Assembly (NCBI RefSeq): GCF_003194585.1
Contig: NZ_QHKZ01000003.1
Span: forward strand, 558,001-622,000
Length of the DNA: 64,000 nt
Reading direction: 5' to 3'
DNA from: Nocardioides daejeonensis
GTDB lineage: Bacteria; Actinomycetota; Actinomycetes; Propionibacteriales; Nocardioidaceae
The notes under the pieces were generated by a model. It was given only the letters and a program-made list of their open reading frames with translations. It made no database searches and had not been told where the DNA came from. The translations under genes were made by a program, and so were the position numbers. Of this stretch, positions 38,212-47,541 are shown piece after piece. The stretch's first letter is position 1; each line of letters opens with the position of its first letter.

Positions 38212-38654
38212 CGGTCGCCCTCCCTCGTCCAACGCAGCACCGGCCAAGCAGCATTGGCCGGTTCGTCGATCCAACCGGCCACCGCCTGCCCGATCTCCGG
38301 CTCCAGTGCGGCGTCGTCACTCAGTAGCCCGAGCAGCCGCACCGGCACGTCGTCGAGTGCCACCACGACGGTCTCGTACGGCGCCAGCACGTCGAGATCG
38401 TCCATGAAGTCGCGACGGCTGCGGATCCACGTGAAGATCCGGCCGGCGGCTCGCACCTCGGCCCAGTCGACCGCGAAGGACCAACATCCGTCACAGAGGA
38501 TCCGGCCGGGCTCACGCCAGGCACCGCAGTCGGAGCATCGCGGGAGCAGGAGGCGACCCGCCCGCAACCCGTCCCAATAGGGTCGATCGACCTCATCGGA
38601 CGCCGGGCCACAGGGCAGCGGCAGGGTGGTCGACGACTGAGCAGGGCGCGCCAT
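38208..38654 (-). CDS. DUF35 (Zn-ribbon/OB-fold) protein
   Basis: A 148-residue protein of the ChsH2/DUF35 type. A rubredoxin-like zinc ribbon (LPRCSDCGAWREPGRILCDGC, two CxxC pairs near residues 40-60) precedes an OB fold (GRIFTWIRSRRDFMD, then APYETVVVALDDVPVRLLG). Such proteins form complexes with thiolase-like aldolases. The coupling with the downstream gene (ATGA overlap) supports a stable complex here. The ATG at 38654 coincides with the stop of the upstream 106-residue gene. Confidence 0.88.
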   Translation of the reverse strand: MARPAQSSTTLPLPCGPASDEVDRPYWDGLRAGRLLLPRCSDCGAWREPGRILCDGCWSFAVDWAEVRAAGRIFTWIRSRRDFMDDLDVLAPYETVVVALDDVPVRLLGLLSDDAALEPEIGQAVAGWIDEPANAAWPVLRWTREGDR

Positions 38655-38974
38655 CACGCCTCCGCGTCGAAGTTCTCCAGCTGGTCCGCGACCCACCGGC
38701 TGCCGTCGTACACCCAGCCGGAGCGCAGCCCCACAACCTCGTCCTCGAGCCGGTAGACGGCCTCACCGACCGCCCGTTGGCCGTCGACCCGTGCCGCCAG
38801 GACGTCCGCGGAGCGCACCGGCCCCTGGGGAGTCCGCACCCCCTCGAAGACGGAGGGCACGGAGCCAGGGGCCATATCGGCGAGCACATCGCGCATGTTG
38901 CCGGCGACCACGTTGTCGACATGGCGTCGATAGACGCTCTCGAAGCCCTCTTGATCAACACCCTGCACAGCCAC
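38654..38974 (-). CDS. Small protein heading the catabolic unit (possible SnoaL/NTF2-like)
   Basis: A 106-residue protein. The order helix (FESVYRRHVDNVVAGNMRDVLADM), strand, and C-terminal VYDGSRWVADQLENF suggests an NTF2/SnoaL-like cone fold, but the match is weak. It is the first gene of the unit, overlapping the DUF35 gene stop-to-start, and it follows a palindromic operator at 39005. It may be a small isomerase/hydratase-like or accessory protein. Confidence 0.65.
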   Translation of the reverse strand: MAVQGVDQEGFESVYRRHVDNVVAGNMRDVLADMAPGSVPSVFEGVRTPQGPVRSADVLAARVDGQRAVGEAVYRLEDEVVGLRSGWVYDGSRWVADQLENFDAEA

Positions 38975-39004
38975 AACTCCTCCTGGGATAGGTCGAAGTT
39001 CAGC

Positions 39005-39017
39005 CTAACGATATTAG
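39005..39017. promoter_or_regulatory. CTAAC-N4-TTAG operator upstream of the catabolic unit
   Basis: CTAAC-GATA-TTAG lies 31 bases upstream of the first gene of the leftward unit, within an AT-rich patch (also TAAC...GTTA). The same CTAAC-N4-TTAG core occurs at 26141-26153 upstream of the alpha/beta hydrolase, suggesting a shared regulator. Confidence 0.55.
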
Positions 39018-39132
39018 TTAAAATCGGCAACGGTCCCGCGATGGCGCAACCTCTCCCCCAGGACGCTGCTACGCGCCTATGCTGAGCGAAGTCCCGATCG
39101 TGAGTTCAACAGCCCAACGGCGCGGAGGACAC

Positions 39133-39492
39133 ATGCCCAACGAGATGGAACAGCTCAACGTCGTCCAGGACGCGGAACTGCTCTACGAGTCCATCCGCGC
39201 CATGAAGCAGATCAGCGCCGACGCCACCTCACCGGTGACCTTGCGTGCCCTGCTCGGTCATCTCAACGTCGCCGGTCACCTGCTTCCCGAGGTCCTCGAC
39301 GAGCTCAGCGAGAGCCTCGACGCCTCCGTCGACCCCGAGAAGTACCCGGAGCTCACTCCGGAGCGCCTGGCACAGTGCCAAGCGCACATCCAGGAGGCGG
39401 CCGACCTCGCCTTCCGCGCAGGCACCCTCTTCGGCTTGGCCAAGAAGGTCCTCGACGCCGAGGGTGACGCCAGCGCCGACACGGGCGACTGA
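39133..39492 (+). CDS. Conserved hypothetical protein, 119 aa
   Basis: A 119-residue, mostly helical, acidic protein. It starts MPNEMEQLNVVQDAELLYESI, with GCGGAGGACAC upstream of the ATG at 39133; an in-frame start 54 bases earlier is less likely. No catalytic motif, signal or membrane segment is seen. Helical stretches such as LNVAGHLLPEVLDELSESLD and LAQCQAHIQEAADLAFRAG suggest a four-helix bundle. The family is not recognised. It diverges from the catabolic unit and is followed by repeat copy 3. Confidence 0.75.
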   Translation: MPNEMEQLNVVQDAELLYESIRAMKQISADATSPVTLRALLGHLNVAGHLLPEVLDELSESLDASVDPEKYPELTPERLAQCQAHIQEAADLAFRAGTLFGLAKKVLDAEGDASADTGD

Positions 39493-39553
39493 CGCACCAC
39501 GCCACGCGCCAGACGAGCCACGCAGCGACCTTGCGTCAGACGCGAGTCACAAC

Positions 39554-39642
39554 CGTCACACTGTGTGCCCAAAACTGTTGCTTGGTGTGCGTAGCTACGG
39601 CATACAAGCGACAAGTTCCCCGCCCGGGCGGGGAATCCACAC
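39554..39642. repeat. Dispersed intergenic repeat, copy 3 (89 bp)
   Basis: Identical over 89 bases to copy 2 at 23640-23728, again between convergent genes (119-residue protein and polyprenyl synthase) and ending four bases before the synthase stop. It has the same two-hairpin layout and the same orientation on the + strand. Confidence 0.92.
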
Positions 39643-39646
39643 CAGC

Positions 39647-40657
39647 TCAGGCGGAGCGGATGGCGACGGCGTCGGCGAAGGCCTCGAGGGCCGAGCGCAC
39701 GGGGCCGTCGGGGAGTACGGCGAGCCGCGCCTTCGCCTCGCCGGCACGGGCGATGACGTAGCGGCGGGCCTCGTCCATCGCCGAGTGGGCGCGGAGGAGG
39801 GTGAGGGTCTCGGCGAGGAGGGCGTCGTCGGTGAGGTCACCGCGCAGCAGTTCGTGGAGACGTGCGTCGGCCGGGTCCTCGGACTCGAGAGCCATCAGCA
39901 CCGGGAGGGTCATCACACCCTCACGCAGGTCGGTGCCGGGGGTCTTCCCGGACTCGTCGGTCTCGGAGGCGACGTCGAGGATGTCGTCGGAGAGCTGGAA
40001 GGCGGAGCCGACCATCTCGCCGTAGGCGGCGAGCGCCTCTTCGACCTCGTTGCTGGCGCCGCCGAATCGGGCACCGTAGAGCGCGGAGGTGGCGATCAGG
40101 GAGCCGGTCTTGCCGGCCACCACCCGCAGGTAGTGGTCGAGCGCCGAGACCCCCGGGCCCGGCTTCACCGTCTCCAGGATCTGGCCCTCGACCAGCCGGG
40201 TGAAGGTCTGGGCCTGGATCCGCACGGCGTCGGCACCGAGGTCGGCGGTCAGCTCCGAGGACTTCGAGAACAGCCAGTCGCCGGTGAGGATCGCGACGTG
40301 GTTGTCCCAGCGGGCGTTGGCCGAGTCGGCGCCACGACGCAGTTCCGCCTCGTCCATCACGTCGTCGTGGTAGAGCGACGCCAGGTGGGTGAGCTCGACG
40401 ACGCAGGCCGCGGTGATGACCTCGTCCGAGTCCGCTCGGTCCCCTGCCTCGGCAGCCAGGAGCACCAGGAGCGGCCGGAAGCGCTTGCCGCCAGCCTCCA
40501 TGAGGTGCTGGGCCGCCTCGGTGACGAAGTCCGCCTCGCTCCGGGCGTGTCCGGCCAAGGCTTCCTCGACGACCGCCATCCGGCGGCGCAGGCGCTCAGC
40601 GAGCGCCTCGTCGGTGATCGGCAGGGCGAGGGCGGGGGCGGAGTTGCTGGGGCTCAC
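39647..40657 (-). CDS. Polyprenyl diphosphate synthase (menaquinone side chain)
   Basis: A 336-residue trans-prenyltransferase. The first Asp-rich motif is LYHDDVMDEAELRRG (near residue 98) and the second is LSDDILD. Position and family resemble mycobacterial GrcC1, which makes the isoprenoid tail of menaquinone; chain length cannot be read directly. The GTG start overlaps the nuoN stop (GTGA), so this is the final gene of the menJ-nuo unit. Confidence 0.92.
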   Translation of the reverse strand: MSPSNSAPALALPITDEALAERLRRRMAVVEEALAGHARSEADFVTEAAQHLMEAGGKRFRPLLVLLAAEAGDRADSDEVITAACVVELTHLASLYHDDVMDEAELRRGADSANARWDNHVAILTGDWLFSKSSELTADLGADAVRIQAQTFTRLVEGQILETVKPGPGVSALDHYLRVVAGKTGSLIATSALYGARFGGASNEVEEALAAYGEMVGSAFQLSDDILDVASETDESGKTPGTDLREGVMTLPVLMALESEDPADARLHELLRGDLTDDALLAETLTLLRAHSAMDEARRYVIARAGEAKARLAVLPDGPVRSALEAFADAVAIRSA

Positions 40658-42240
40658 CTGATGAAGTCTCCCGCATGCGCCGCAAGATCGAGCACCGGGC
40701 CGGGCAGAATGCCCAGCGCGACGGTCACCACCGCGGCGGCGGCGATCGTCACCGCGGTCATCACGCTCGGCAACGCGACCGACGGCCCCTCACCCTCGGG
40801 CTCGTGGAAGTACATGACCACGATCAGCCGGACGTAGAAGAAGACGGCGAGTGCCGACGTCAGCACCGCGGCGATCACGACCTGCCAGAGGCCCGCGGAC
40901 ATCGCCGAGGCGAAGACTGCCCACTTCCCGGCGAATCCGGCCGTCAGCGGGATCCCGGCGAAGCCGAGGAGGAAGAGCGCGAAGACGCCCGCCACCAGCG
41001 GAGACTCCTTGCCGAGTCCGGCCCACCGTGAGAAGTCGGTGGTCTCCCCGGAGGCGTCGCGCACCAGCGAGACCACGGCGAAGGCTCCCAGCGTCATGAA
41101 GGAGTAGGTGACGAGATAGAAGAGCACCGACTGGGTGGAGGTGATCTCGTTGTCGGTCAGCAGGCCCGCCGACCGAGCACCGACGAGGCCGGTGATCAGG
41201 AAGCCGGTGTGCGTGATCGAGGAGTAGGCGAGCATCCGCTTCACGTCGGTCTGGGCGACGGCCAGGATCGCGCCGATCACCATCGTGAGCACCGCGATCA
41301 CCGAGAGCACCGGCACCCAGCTCCACCGCTCGGAGCCGAACGCCACGTAGAGGAAGCGCATCATCGCGAAGAACGCCGCGACCTTGGTCGCGGCCCCCAT
41401 GAAGGCGGTGACCTGGGTGGGCGCGCCCTGGTAGACGTCGGGGGTCCAGGCCTGGAACGGCGCGGCGCCGACCTTGAAGAGCAGGCCGACCAGCACCATC
41501 GCGAGGCCGATCAGCAGCATCGTCCGGTTGCCCAGGTTGTTGCTGATCGCCTCGTGGATCCCGGCGAACGACATCGTGCCGGCGTAGCCGTAGATCAAGG
41601 CGATGCCGTAGATCACGAACCCGGAGGAGAAGGCGCCGAGCAGGAAGTACTTGAGCGCCGCCTCCTGGCTCAGCAGCCGACGGCGACGCGCCAGACCAGT
41701 GAGCAGGTAGAGCGGCAGCGACAGCACTTCGAGGCCGACGAAGAAGGTCAGGAGGTCGTTGGCGGCCGCGAAGACCATCATGCCGCCGACGGCGAACATG
41801 AGCAGGGGGAAGACCTCGGTGTGGTCGAGACGCACGGCGTCGGCGTCGCGCTCCGGCTCAGCGCCGGGCAGCGCGGCGGCCTGGCCGGCGAACGCGCTGA
41901 CCCCGCCTTCGAGGCGCCGCTCACCGAAGAGCAGCGCACCTGCGATGGCGACCACCAAGAGCAGTCCCCAGCCGAAGAGCGTCGGCCCGTCGACGGCGAG
42001 CGCGCCCATCATGACGACCTCGCCCTTCACCGAGCCGCCGGAGCTGAGGTCGCGGCCGATCAGCACGACGCCGACCAGAGCAGCGATCGAACCCGCCAGG
42101 GCCAGCACCAGCTGCACCGGGTAGCGCACCCGGCGCGGAGCGAACGCCTCGACGGCCACCCCGATGCACGCGACGCCGAAGACCGCGAAGAGCGGCCACA
42201 GCTCGGCGTAGTCGATGACGGGCTTCACGAAGTCCTTCAC
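40654..42240 (-). CDS. nuoN: NADH-quinone oxidoreductase subunit N
   Basis: A 528-residue, 14-helix antiporter-like subunit of complex I. It has the conserved proton-channel Lys/Glu surroundings: LEVLSLPLYLL, VGLLFKVGAAPFQAWTPDVYQGAP and MLAYSSITHTG. The GTG at 42240 overlaps the nuoM stop by four bases. It contributes one of the membrane proton-pumping modules. No truncation is seen. Confidence 0.97.
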   Translation of the reverse strand: MKDFVKPVIDYAELWPLFAVFGVACIGVAVEAFAPRRVRYPVQLVLALAGSIAALVGVVLIGRDLSSGGSVKGEVVMMGALAVDGPTLFGWGLLLVVAIAGALLFGERRLEGGVSAFAGQAAALPGAEPERDADAVRLDHTEVFPLLMFAVGGMMVFAAANDLLTFFVGLEVLSLPLYLLTGLARRRRLLSQEAALKYFLLGAFSSGFVIYGIALIYGYAGTMSFAGIHEAISNNLGNRTMLLIGLAMVLVGLLFKVGAAPFQAWTPDVYQGAPTQVTAFMGAATKVAAFFAMMRFLYVAFGSERWSWVPVLSVIAVLTMVIGAILAVAQTDVKRMLAYSSITHTGFLITGLVGARSAGLLTDNEITSTQSVLFYLVTYSFMTLGAFAVVSLVRDASGETTDFSRWAGLGKESPLVAGVFALFLLGFAGIPLTAGFAGKWAVFASAMSAGLWQVVIAAVLTSALAVFFYVRLIVVMYFHEPEGEGPSVALPSVMTAVTIAAAAVVTVALGILPGPVLDLAAHAGDFIR

Positions 42241-43829
42241 TGGTGGTCACCACCCTGCTCGTCGTCGGCATGTCCCTCGTCGGCACCACCGTGTCCGTCA
42301 CCGTGCTCGGCATGCTCGGCCCAGTCCAGAGGCACCGTCGGGGGATCGTCCTGCTGGTCGATCGCGACCATCACCGTCTCGACCGCCGGGTTGACGATGT
42401 CCATCACCGGCTGCGGATAGAAGCCGAAGCCGACCATGGCCAGCACCAGCGGCGCGACCGCCAGCACCTCGCGCGGTCGCAGGTCGCTCAGCTCCCCGGC
42501 GTACGCCGGCCCGGTCATCAGGCGCTGGTACATCCGCAGCACGTAGATCGCGGCCAGCACGATCGCGGTCACCGAGAAGGCACCCACGACCCAGTGGTAG
42601 TCGAAGCCGCCCAGCAGCACCAGGAACTCTGAGACGAACGGCGAGAGGCCGGGCAGGCCCAAGGTGCCGAGGCCGCCCACCAGGAAGAGGCCGGCCAGGA
42701 GCGGCGCCTTCTTCTCCACGCCACCGTGGTCGGGGATCAGCTGCGAGCCGCTGCGTCGCATCAGGTAGCCGGCGACCAGGAACATCACCGCGGTCGCCAG
42801 GCCGTGGTTGAACATGTAGAAGATGGCGCCCGAGATGCCGTTGCTGTTCATCACGAAGATGCCCAGGGTGATCAGGCCGAAGTGCGACAGCGAGGTCAGA
42901 CCGATGAGCTTGAGCATGTCGTCCTGGACGATCGCCAGCAGGGCGCCGTAGATGATCGAGATGACCGCGATGACGATGACTGCCGGGGTCGCCCACTTCG
43001 ACGCCTCTGGGAAGAGCTCCAAGCAGAAGCGCAGCATCCCGTAGGTGCCGATCTTGTCGAGCACGCAGATCAGCAGCACCGACGTACCCGGGGTGGCGTT
43101 GGCCGTGGTGTCCGGCAGCCACGTGTGCACCGGGAAGAGCGGTGCCTTGATCGCGAAGGCGATGAAGAAACCGAGGAACAGCCAGCGGCCCGTCTCCTTG
43201 TCGAAGCCCATCGCGGCCAGCTCGGAGATGAGGTAGGTCGGGTTGCCGTTCGCTGCGGAGACGGCATAGAGCCCCACCACCGATGCCAGCATGATCAGAC
43301 CGCCGGCCAGCATGTAGAGCAGGAACTTCATGGCAGCATGCGCGCGCTCCGCGCCGTGCCCGAAGGAGCCGATCAGGAAGTACGCCGGGATCAGCGTCGC
43401 CTCGAAGGCCATGTAGAAGAGGAAGACGTCCTGCGCGAGGAAGACGAACATCGCCAGGCCCTCGAGGGCGAGGATCCACGCGAAGAACGCCGAGGTGTTG
43501 CGATCGTCGGCGTCGTGCCACGAGGCCAGGACGACGACCGGAACGAGCAGCGCCGTGAGCAGCACCAGGGTGAGCGCCAGACCATCGAGCCCGAGCGCAT
43601 AGTGCGCCCCGAACGCCTCGATCCAGGTGTGCGACTCCGTGTACTGCATGCCCGCACCCGCGTCGTAGTCGAACGCGAGCCCGACGGTGATGGCGAGGGT
43701 GAGCACGGAGAAGACCAGCGCCAGCTGCTTCGGCAGGGCGGCACCCGGCTCGGAGGGCAGGTACGCCGTCACCACCGCGCCGACCAGTGGCAGCAGGCCG
43801 AGCGTGGTCAGCCAGGGAAAGTCACTCAT
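42237..43829 (-). CDS. nuoM: NADH-quinone oxidoreductase subunit M
   Basis: A 530-residue antiporter-like membrane subunit. Key motifs are FYMAFEATLIPAYFLIG, FLIAFAIKAPLFPVHTWLPD-type (here AFAIKAPLFPVHTWLPDTTA) and LIGLTSLSHFGLITLGIF. The ATG at 43829 overlaps the nuoL stop by one base; a GTG one codon earlier is also possible. The C-terminus has an acidic/His-rich tail (EHAEHGDGHGGADEGHADDE) that may be disordered. Confidence 0.97.
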   Translation of the reverse strand: MSDFPWLTTLGLLPLVGAVVTAYLPSEPGAALPKQLALVFSVLTLAITVGLAFDYDAGAGMQYTESHTWIEAFGAHYALGLDGLALTLVLLTALLVPVVVLASWHDADDRNTSAFFAWILALEGLAMFVFLAQDVFLFYMAFEATLIPAYFLIGSFGHGAERAHAAMKFLLYMLAGGLIMLASVVGLYAVSAANGNPTYLISELAAMGFDKETGRWLFLGFFIAFAIKAPLFPVHTWLPDTTANATPGTSVLLICVLDKIGTYGMLRFCLELFPEASKWATPAVIVIAVISIIYGALLAIVQDDMLKLIGLTSLSHFGLITLGIFVMNSNGISGAIFYMFNHGLATAVMFLVAGYLMRRSGSQLIPDHGGVEKKAPLLAGLFLVGGLGTLGLPGLSPFVSEFLVLLGGFDYHWVVGAFSVTAIVLAAIYVLRMYQRLMTGPAYAGELSDLRPREVLAVAPLVLAMVGFGFYPQPVMDIVNPAVETVMVAIDQQDDPPTVPLDWAEHAEHGDGHGGADEGHADDEQGGDHQ

Positions 43830-45793
43830 CACCAGTTCACCGCCAGGAGAGCCAGGGCGAGGATCACTGCGCCCGCCAGCACGGACAGGGCATAGGACCG
43901 GACGTAGCCGTTCTGCGTCTTGCGCAGGAGCTCAGCCAGGCCGCTGGTCGCGTTGCCCTGACCTTCGACCGCGCCGTCGATGACGTGCCGGTCGAGGGAG
44001 TCGAGGGTACGCGCCAGCGACATCGTCGGGGCGACCACCAGCGTGTCGTTGATCGCGTCGCCGTAGAGGTCGGCACGGGCCGCCTTGGTCAGCGGAGAGA
44101 CATCCTGCGGGGCGACCCGCGGGACCTCCTGCCTGCCGACGGTGAACCAGGCGATCGCCACGCCGACGGCCACCACGGCGACGATGATCGCGGTCAGGGC
44201 CAGGGCGGGAATCGGCGGCTCGTGGTGCTCCGCGTGGCCGACGACGGGTGCGAGGAAGTCGACGATCCAGTTGCCGGCGAGCATGATGCCACCGACGACC
44301 GAGAGCGCACCCAGCACGATCAACGGCACCGTCATCACGGCGGGCGACTCGTGCGGATGCGGCTCGTGGCCGGTCTCGGGATCCTTCCACCGCTTCTGGG
44401 TGAAGAAGGTCATCAGCATCAGCCGCGTCATGTAGAACGCGGTGATGCCGGCTCCGAGGAGTGCGGCCAGGCCGACCCAGGTGTTCTCGACGAACGCGGT
44501 CTCGATCAGCTTGTCCTTCGACCAGAACCCCGAGAAGCCGGGGAAGCCGATGATGGCGAGGTAGCCCATCGCGAAGGTGAGGAAGGTGATCGGCATGACC
44601 TTGTTGAGTGCGCCGTAGTGGCGCATGTTCACGTCGTCGTCCATGCCGTGCATCACCGACCCGGCCCCCAGGAACATGTTGGCCTTGAAGAAGCCGTGCG
44701 TGATCAGGTGGAAGATCGCAAACGCGTAGCCGGCGACGCCGAGGCCGGCGCCCAGCATCATGTAGCCGATCTGGCTCATGGTCGAGCCGGCCAGGGCCTT
44801 CTTGATGTCGTCCTTGGCGCAACCGATGACCGCGCCCCACAACAGCGTGACAACGGCGACGATGACCACCACGGTCTGTGCGACCGGCGCGTTCTCGAAG
44901 ATGAAGTTGGACCGGATGATCAGGTAGACCCCGGCGGTCACCATCGTGGCGGCGTGGATGAGGGCGGAGACCGGAGTAGGGCCCTCCATCGCGTCCAGCA
45001 ACCAACCCTGCAGCGGCACCTGGGCACTCTTTCCGCAGGCACCGAGCAGGAGCAGCAGCCCGATCGCGTTCATCGTGGCCTCGCTGGCGCCGTGGTTGTT
45101 GGCAGAGATCACCGTGAAGGCGGTGCTCCCGAAGGTGACCACCATCAGGTAGATCGCCAACGACATGCCGACGTCGCCGACCCGGTTCATCACGAACGCC
45201 TTCTTGGCCGCGGCAGCGGCGGACGGCTTGTGCTGCCAGAAGCCGATGAGCAGGTACGAGGCGAGGCCCACGCCCTCCCAGCCCAGGAAGATGCCGAGGT
45301 AGTTGCCGGCCAGCACCAGCATCAGCATCGCCGCGATGAAGAGGTTCAGGTAGGCGAAGAAACGGCGACGGCGCTCGTCGTGCGCCATGTAGCCGATCGA
45401 GTAGATGTGGATCAGCGAGCCCACGCCGGTGATCAGCAGCACGAAGAGTGACGACAGCGGGTCGTAGAGCAGGTCGAAGCCGACGTCGAGCGAGTCGGTG
45501 GCGAACCAGGTCCACAGATGCTGGGTCTGGCTGCGCGCCCCCTCGTCCTCGCCCAGCAGGCTGATGAACATCACCAGGCCGATGACGAAGGAGCCGACCG
45601 CGGTGGCGGTGCCGAGCAGGTGGCCCCACCGGTCGGTACGGCGGCCCCCGACGAGCAGGAGGGCAGCGCCGGCAAGCGGCAGCGCGATGATCAGCCAGCC
45701 GAGGGAGTAGATGCCCTCGGCGACCGACGGGACCACGGTCTCGCCGTGCGCGGAGGTGATCAGCGTCGTGACAGCGGGATGCAACTCGGTCAC
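43829..45793 (-). CDS. nuoL: NADH-quinone oxidoreductase subunit L
   Basis: A 654-residue antiporter-like subunit with the long lateral helix. Motifs include [72 protein letters not shown] (in part) and [14 protein letters not shown] start; one base separates it from the nuoK stop. It is the most distal proton pump of complex I. Confidence 0.97.
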   Translation of the reverse strand: MTELHPAVTTLITSAHGETVVPSVAEGIYSLGWLIIALPLAGAALLLVGGRRTDRWGHLLGTATAVGSFVIGLVMFISLLGEDEGARSQTQHLWTWFATDSLDVGFDLLYDPLSSLFVLLITGVGSLIHIYSIGYMAHDERRRRFFAYLNLFIAAMLMLVLAGNYLGIFLGWEGVGLASYLLIGFWQHKPSAAAAAKKAFVMNRVGDVGMSLAIYLMVVTFGSTAFTVISANNHGASEATMNAIGLLLLLGACGKSAQVPLQGWLLDAMEGPTPVSALIHAATMVTAGVYLIIRSNFIFENAPVAQTVVVIVAVVTLLWGAVIGCAKDDIKKALAGSTMSQIGYMMLGAGLGVAGYAFAIFHLITHGFFKANMFLGAGSVMHGMDDDVNMRHYGALNKVMPITFLTFAMGYLAIIGFPGFSGFWSKDKLIETAFVENTWVGLAALLGAGITAFYMTRLMLMTFFTQKRWKDPETGHEPHPHESPAVMTVPLIVLGALSVVGGIMLAGNWIVDFLAPVVGHAEHHEPPIPALALTAIIVAVVAVGVAIAWFTVGRQEVPRVAPQDVSPLTKAARADLYGDAINDTLVVAPTMSLARTLDSLDRHVIDGAVEGQGNATSGLAELLRKTQNGYVRSYALSVLAGAVILALALLAVNW

Positions 45794-45794
45794 C

Positions 45795-46094
45795 TCAGAA
45801 CCTCAACAGACTGGCGTCGTCGACCGAGGCCGAGCGGCGGGTGCGGAAGATGGTCATGATGATCGCCAGGCCGACCACGACCTCCGCAGCGGCGACGACC
45901 ATCACGAAGAAGGCCGCCACCTGCCCCTCGAGGTTGCCGTTGGCCTTGGCGAACGTCACGAGCGCCAGGTTGGACGCGTTGAGCATCAGCTCGACGCACA
46001 TGAACACCACGATCGCGTTGCGGCGTACCAGGACCCCGACCGCGCCGATCGTGAACAGGATGGCGGAGAGCAGGATGTAGGGCTCGGTCTCCAT
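45795..46094 (-). CDS. nuoK: NADH-quinone oxidoreductase subunit K
   Basis: A 99-residue subunit with three membrane helices. Conserved buried Glu residues lie in [16 protein letters not shown] and [13 protein letters not shown]. The ATG overlaps the nuoJ stop by one base. Length matches the family. Confidence 0.97.
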   Translation of the reverse strand: METEPYILLSAILFTIGAVGVLVRRNAIVVFMCVELMLNASNLALVTFAKANGNLEGQVAAFFVMVVAAAEVVVGLAIIMTIFRTRRSASVDDASLLRF

Positions 46095-46975
46095 CAGGCC
46101 CGGTCCCCCTCTCCCGACGTGGAGTCGCTTCCGGGCTCCGAGGCGTCGCTCTTCCCCACGGCCACGTCGCTGGCGCTGGTCACTTCGTCCCCTTCCAGGT
46201 CCGGTACGTCGACCACCTCGGTCTGCGCGCCCGGTGCTGCCAGCTGGCGCACCACCTCGTCGACCTGGTCGGCGCGCGCGGTGCGGACCGCACCCCGGGC
46301 GGCCAGCACCCGCGAGATGGACGCCTCCGAGGGCGAGCCGTCGGGGAGCAGCGCAGGCGTGTCGACCGCGTTGTGCCGCGCGTAGACACCGGGCGCCGGG
46401 AGCGGCCCCGGGTGCTTCCCGCTGGCCGCGTAGTCGCGCATCCGCTGCTCGGCCTGCTCTCGCTGGCCGGCCTTGGGCGTGACCCGCTCGCGGTGGGCCA
46501 GCAGCATCGCGCCGAGGGCGGCGGTGATGAGCAGGGCGGAGGTGACCTCGAAGGCGAAGACGTACTTGCTGAAGAGCAGGTCCGCCAGCGCCTCCACGTT
46601 GCCGCCCTCGTTGGCCGAGTCCAGACCGACCACGGTGCCGAAGCTGACCTGCGACAGACCGACCACCAAGGTGACGACCATGAGCACGCCGAGGACGGCA
46701 GCCAGGAAGCGCTGGCCCTTGATCGTCTCGACCACCGAGTCGGAGGCGTCGACCCCGACCAGCATCAGCACGAAGAGGAAGAGCATCAGGATCGCGCCGG
46801 TGTAGACGATGATCTGCACCGCGAAGAGGAACGGGGCGTCGAGACCGGCATACAGCACGGCGAGCGACACCATCACGACGGCGAGGAGCAACGCCGCATG
46901 CACCGCCTTGCGCACGAAGAGGATGCCGAGGGCCGCGAGGACCATGATCGGCGCAAGGATCCAGAAGGCCGTCAC
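46094..46975 (-). CDS. nuoJ: NADH-quinone oxidoreductase subunit J
   Basis: A 293-residue subunit. The first 170 residues are the five-helix NuoJ core ([26 protein letters not shown], in part, and [22 protein letters not shown]). The remaining 120 residues are a hydrophilic tail rich in Asp/Ser, as in other actinobacterial NuoJ. The GTG at 46975 overlaps the nuoI stop by four bases; the open frame continuing to 47197 is not coding. Confidence 0.95.
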   Translation of the reverse strand: MTAFWILAPIMVLAALGILFVRKAVHAALLLAVVMVSLAVLYAGLDAPFLFAVQIIVYTGAILMLFLFVLMLVGVDASDSVVETIKGQRFLAAVLGVLMVVTLVVGLSQVSFGTVVGLDSANEGGNVEALADLLFSKYVFAFEVTSALLITAALGAMLLAHRERVTPKAGQREQAEQRMRDYAASGKHPGPLPAPGVYARHNAVDTPALLPDGSPSEASISRVLAARGAVRTARADQVDEVVRQLAAPGAQTEVVDVPDLEGDEVTSASDVAVGKSDASEPGSDSTSGEGDRA

Positions 46976-47541
46976 GAGGTCACCTCGCTCTCGGGCTGCC
47001 GGTGAGTGCCCCGGTAGTAGTCGCCCTCGTCGTCGCCCAGGAGCATCGCGTGCGGCGGCTGCTCCATCCCGGGCAGCAACGGTGCGAGCAGGTCGGACTT
47101 CTCGTAGATCAGCGACTCGCGCGAGGAGTCGGCGAGCTCGTACTCGTTGGTCATCGTGAGCGCCCGGGTGGGGCAGGCCTCGATGCAGAGTCCGCACAGG
47201 ATGCAGCGCAGGTAGTTGATCTGGTAGACGCGGCCGTAGCGCTCACCGGGGCTGAACCGCTGCGAGTTCCCCTCGGCGTCGGGCGCATCGCTGTTGGAGG
47301 CGCCCTCGACATAGATCGCGTCGGCCGGGCAGGCCCAGGCACAGAGCTCGCAGCCCACACACTTCTCCAGGCCGTCGGGCCAGCGGTTGAGCTGGTGTCG
47401 ACCGTGGAACCGCGGCGCTGTCGGCAGCTTCTCGAAGGGGTACTGCTCGGTGACCACCTTGCGGAACATCGTCCGGAAGGTGACCCCGAACCCGGCGATC
47501 GGGTCCCAGAACTGTTCCTTGAGACTCGGCTGGTCGGCCAT
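46972..47541 (-). CDS. nuoI: NADH-quinone oxidoreductase subunit I
   Basis: A 189-residue peripheral subunit with two 4Fe-4S clusters. The ligands are [18 protein letters not shown] (near residue 55) and [18 protein letters not shown] (near 112). These are clusters N6a and N6b. The ATG at 47541 overlaps the nuoH stop; a GTG codon directly before it is an alternative start. Confidence 0.97.
   Translation of the reverse strand: MADQPSLKEQFWDPIAGFGVTFRTMFRKVVTEQYPFEKLPTAPRFHGRHQLNRWPDGLEKCVGCELCAWACPADAIYVEGASNSDAPDAEGNSQRFSPGERYGRVYQINYLRCILCGLCIEACPTRALTMTNEYELADSSRESLIYEKSDLLAPLLPGMEQPPHAMLLGDDEGDYYRGTHRQPESEVTS

Noticed and set aside
23640..39642. The 89-bp repeats as CRISPR repeats or an insertion sequence
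   Set aside because: Only single copies 13-16 kb apart, no spacers, no transposase and no terminal inverted repeats or target duplications were seen.
43787..45451. 554-codon open frame antisense to nuoL
   Set aside because: His/Asp/Gln/Arg-rich translation typical of antisense to membrane genes; nuoL is certain.
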